Assembly: GCA_023393815.1 (NCBI GenBank)
Contig: JAEXBU010000009.1
Span: 1 to 7,386, forward strand
Reading direction: 5' to 3'
DNA length: 7,386 nt
Origin: Bacillota bacterium
Lineage (GTDB): Bacteria; Bacillota; Clostridia; Tissierellales; Peptoniphilaceae
The translations under genes were made by a program, and so were the position numbers. The notes under the pieces are model-generated. The model had not been told where the DNA came from. It did not search any database and saw nothing but the letters and a program-made list of their open reading frames with translations. This document shows, in pieces, positions 5,917 through 7,386 of this stretch (its first letter is position 1; each line of letters opens with the position of its first letter).

Positions 5917-5962
5917 CTATCCGCGAAAACCGCCGCGGAATTTTTTTCATCTCTCTTTTACG

Positions 5963-6022
5963 TATACCCAATAAATATCTTTGTAAAGGTTTCACGAGAA
6001 GTTCAAAAACAATGGGTATAGT
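5963..6022. promoter_or_regulatory. Divergent promoter region between nitroreductase and htrA
   Basis: TATACCCA (5963-5970) and TGGGTATA (6013-6020) form a perfect 8-bp inverted repeat 42 nt apart. Read outward in each direction the arms give -10-like boxes: TATAGT (6017-6022) toward htrA and TATACG (5966-5961) toward the nitroreductase. The -35 elements are poor: toward the nitroreductase TTTACA (5987-5982) stands 15 nt away, and toward htrA the best is TTCACG (5991-5996) at 20 nt. Both spacings are off the optimum, which would fit activated or alternative-sigma promoters. The assignment is by eye. Confidence 0.4.
5991..6000. promoter_or_regulatory. Near-palindrome in the divergent promoter region, possible operator
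   Basis: TTCACGAGAA reads as TTC-x-CG-x-GAA on both strands, with only the two x positions breaking symmetry. It lies between the two outward -10-like boxes, where a shared regulator could control both genes. I cannot match it to a known operator, and a ten-base near-palindrome can occur by chance. Confidence 0.3.
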
Positions 6023-6054
6023 CATAACGAACACAAGGAATTCATCTGCGTTAG

Positions 6055-6060
6055 AAAGGA
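6055..6060 (+). promoter_or_regulatory. Ribosome-binding site that fixes the htrA start
   Basis: AAAGGA stands five bases before ATG 6066. It supports this start over the in-frame ATG far upstream at 5856, which would lie inside the nitroreductase gene. Confidence 0.75.
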
Positions 6061-6065
6061 ACAAA

Positions 6066-7280
6066 ATGGAACCGAATAGATCGTACAATGAAGACAATCG
6101 GCCGGTAAGTTATACTTATGGCAGAAAGAAAAAGCGGGGCGCGGCCCTCATTGTGTGGGCACTGATTTTTTCGTTCATCGGCAGTTTGGTAGGGAGCCTA
6201 TTCACTTATAAATACATGGATAAACGAACGGAAGCGAAGGCACCGGTTGCAAGCGTTCAAGCATCGACGGATAAGACGAGAAAGCACGAAGCGGGCGTAG
6301 TGGAAAGCGTAGCGAAAAACGCCATGCCGTCGGTAGTAGGGATCACCACCTCTACGACGAAGAACACTTTAATGGGACCTATGGCCGTGCAGGGAAGCGG
6401 AAGCGGATTTGTTATTTCCGAAGACGGTTATATTCTTTCCAACGCCCACGTGGTGGGAGATAAGGGAAACAAGGTTAAGGTACTCTTAAACGATCAAACG
6501 GAGGCGGAGGGCAAAGTGGTCTGGTCCGATTCTACGTTGGATTTGGGGCTGGTAAAGATTGAAAAGAAAGGTCTTACGCCCCTTCCCATGGGTGACAGCG
6601 ACGGCATCAATATTGGGGAGACGGCCGTGGCCATCGGCAATCCCCTGGGTTTGGACTTTCAACGTTCCGTCACCTCCGGGGTCATCTCCGGCTTAAATCG
6701 AAACATCGGCGAAGTACAGGGCAATTATATGGATGGTTTGATTCAAACGGACGCCTCCATTAACGCGGGCAACTCCGGCGGGCCCCTTTTGAATAGCGAA
6801 GGCCAGGTCATCGGCATTAACTCCGTAAAGATTTCCTCGGCGGAAGGGCTGGGCTTTTCCATTCCCATCAACACGGCGAAACCCATTGTGGAACAGGTCA
6901 TGAAGACGGGTGACTTTAAATCCGTAGCCCTGGGCATGAGCGGATATACCGTCAGCGCGGTGGAACGGAGTGGCTACGATTTAGGCACCGACGGCAAAGG
7001 CGTCCTCGTCGGCGGCGTGGAAGCGTCCTCCCCCGCAGCGACGGCCGGCTTGCAGGTCAACGACATTATTTTGAAGATGGGCGATGCGGATATTGAAAGC
7101 ATGAGCCAACTGCGCCGAGAACTGTACAAGTACAAGACCGGCGATACGGTAGAGGTCACCGTCTCCAGAAACGGAAAGAAGGAGCAACTGAAGTTGACCT
7201 TTACGAATTACCAAGTCCCCGTCGTAGAGAAAGAAGGGGAAAGAGGCTTGGGCGGATGGATCCCAAGTTTCGGAAACTAG
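6066..7280 (+). CDS. htrA: HtrA/DegP-like membrane-anchored serine protease with one PDZ domain
   Basis: HtrA proteases degrade or refold damaged proteins at the cell envelope. This 404-residue protein has a short cytosolic N-terminus ending in the basic run RKKKR (20-24), one membrane helix (about 26-47), and a linker of about 50 residues. A trypsin-like domain follows, with the triad H128 (SNAHVV), D159 (STLDLGLV) and S237 (AGNSGGPL). One PDZ domain lies at about residues 315-390 (GVLVGGVEASSPAATAGLQ, then NDIILKMGD). Size and order are those of the Gram-positive HtrA type, with the protease outside the membrane. All catalytic residues are present, so it should be active. ATG 6066 is chosen for its ribosome-binding site and because the membrane segment follows soon after. 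In B. subtilis htrA genes answer to the CssRS envelope-stress system; no such regulator is visible here. It is transcribed alone and ends in a strong terminator. Confidence 0.95.
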   Translation: MEPNRSYNEDNRPVSYTYGRKKKRGAALIVWALIFSFIGSLVGSLFTYKYMDKRTEAKAPVASVQASTDKTRKHEAGVVESVAKNAMPSVVGITTSTTKNTLMGPMAVQGSGSGFVISEDGYILSNAHVVGDKGNKVKVLLNDQTEAEGKVVWSDSTLDLGLVKIEKKGLTPLPMGDSDGINIGETAVAIGNPLGLDFQRSVTSGVISGLNRNIGEVQGNYMDGLIQTDASINAGNSGGPLLNSEGQVIGINSVKISSAEGLGFSIPINTAKPIVEQVMKTGDFKSVALGMSGYTVSAVERSGYDLGTDGKGVLVGGVEASSPAATAGLQVNDIILKMGDADIESMSQLRRELYKYKTGDTVEVTVSRNGKKEQLKLTFTNYQVPVVEKEGERGLGGWIPSFGN

Positions 7281-7281
7281 G

Positions 7282-7315
7282 AAAAAGACCTCGTTTTGAC
7301 GAGGTCTTTTTTTTT
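7282..7315 (+). terminator. Strong rho-independent terminator after htrA
   Basis: AAAAAGACCTCGT (7282-7294) pairs perfectly over 13 positions with 7299-7311 around a TTTG loop. The T tract runs from 7307 to 7315. It begins two bases after the htrA stop codon. The A-rich left arm means it may also work in reverse. Confidence 0.95.
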
Positions 7316-7363
7316 GTAGGGAGGATGGAGGTACGGTCGCTTTCCTCTTTTTCCGTTATTGAT

Positions 7364-7382
7364 TATAATAAAGAGCAGGAGG
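7364..7382 (+). promoter_or_regulatory. -10 box and ribosome-binding site of a gene starting beyond the window
   Basis: A perfect TATAAT (7364-7369) is followed eight bases later by AGGAGG (7377-7382), and the window ends four bases after that. A start codon is expected within a few bases of the edge. The -35 is weak: TTTCCT at 7341-7346 with a 17-nt spacer. Transcription from this -10 would begin at about 7376, directly at the ribosome-binding site. A small AT-rich inverted repeat, TTATT-N6-AATAA (7356-7371), spans the -10 box and could be an operator or chance. Confidence 0.6.
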
Positions 7383-7386
7383 AAGT

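Noticed and set aside
5856..6065. Longer htrA reading from ATG 5856
   Set aside because: The 70 extra residues would overlap the nitroreductase gene and its promoter region, and a ribosome-binding site stands right before ATG 6066.
5906..6097. Longer nitroreductase reading on the minus strand from 6097
   Set aside because: The extra 64 residues match nothing in the family, the extension crosses the htrA start, and a perfect AGGAGG precedes the start at 5905.

Overview
The window comes from a bacterial chromosome, most likely a member of the Bacillota (Firmicutes). The left end carries the Firmicutes-type order darA–holB–ricT, the ribosome-binding sites are purine-rich AGGAGG types, and the proteins read best against the Bacillus subtilis versions (DarA, HolB, RicT/YaaT, Xpt). 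Base composition looks about half GC by eye, high for a clostridial relative. A moderately GC-rich anaerobe of the Clostridia/Tissierellia kind fits, but this is a guess. No mobile element, phage gene, CRISPR array, tRNA or rRNA was seen. It reads as stable chromosome.

Layout. Positions 1-3810 (+) hold a tightly packed operon: the 3' end of darA (cyclic-di-AMP receptor), holB (clamp-loader delta'), ricT (PSP1-domain partner of RNase Y) and a 651-residue protein of unknown function with five predicted membrane helices and an outward-facing alpha/beta hydrolase domain. Each gene overlaps the next or nearly does (1 nt for darA/holB, 29 nt for ricT/hydrolase), which implies co-transcription and translational coupling. 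A candidate promoter at 3803-3832 starts a second unit: an 87-residue unknown protein and a ferritin, closed by a clear terminator at 4643-4672. The next gene is xpt (xanthine phosphoribosyltransferase), which converges on a minus-strand nitroreductase; a two-way terminator lies between them. The nitroreductase is divergent from htrA, a membrane-anchored serine protease with one PDZ domain. Their shared ~160-bp regulatory region contains mirrored -10-like elements and a near-palindrome. htrA ends in a strong terminator. The last ~25 bases hold a -10 box and a ribosome-binding site for a gene starting just outside the window.

How the genes fit together. The left operon joins second-messenger sensing (c-di-AMP), replication and mRNA processing, with an unexpected cell-surface hydrolase at its end. 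The right half is stress and housekeeping: iron storage, purine salvage, a flavin-dependent reductase and envelope protein quality control. The two most unusual items are the five-helix hydrolase coupled to ricT and the small unknown gene paired with ferritin. I found nothing that clearly amounts to a new multi-gene system.
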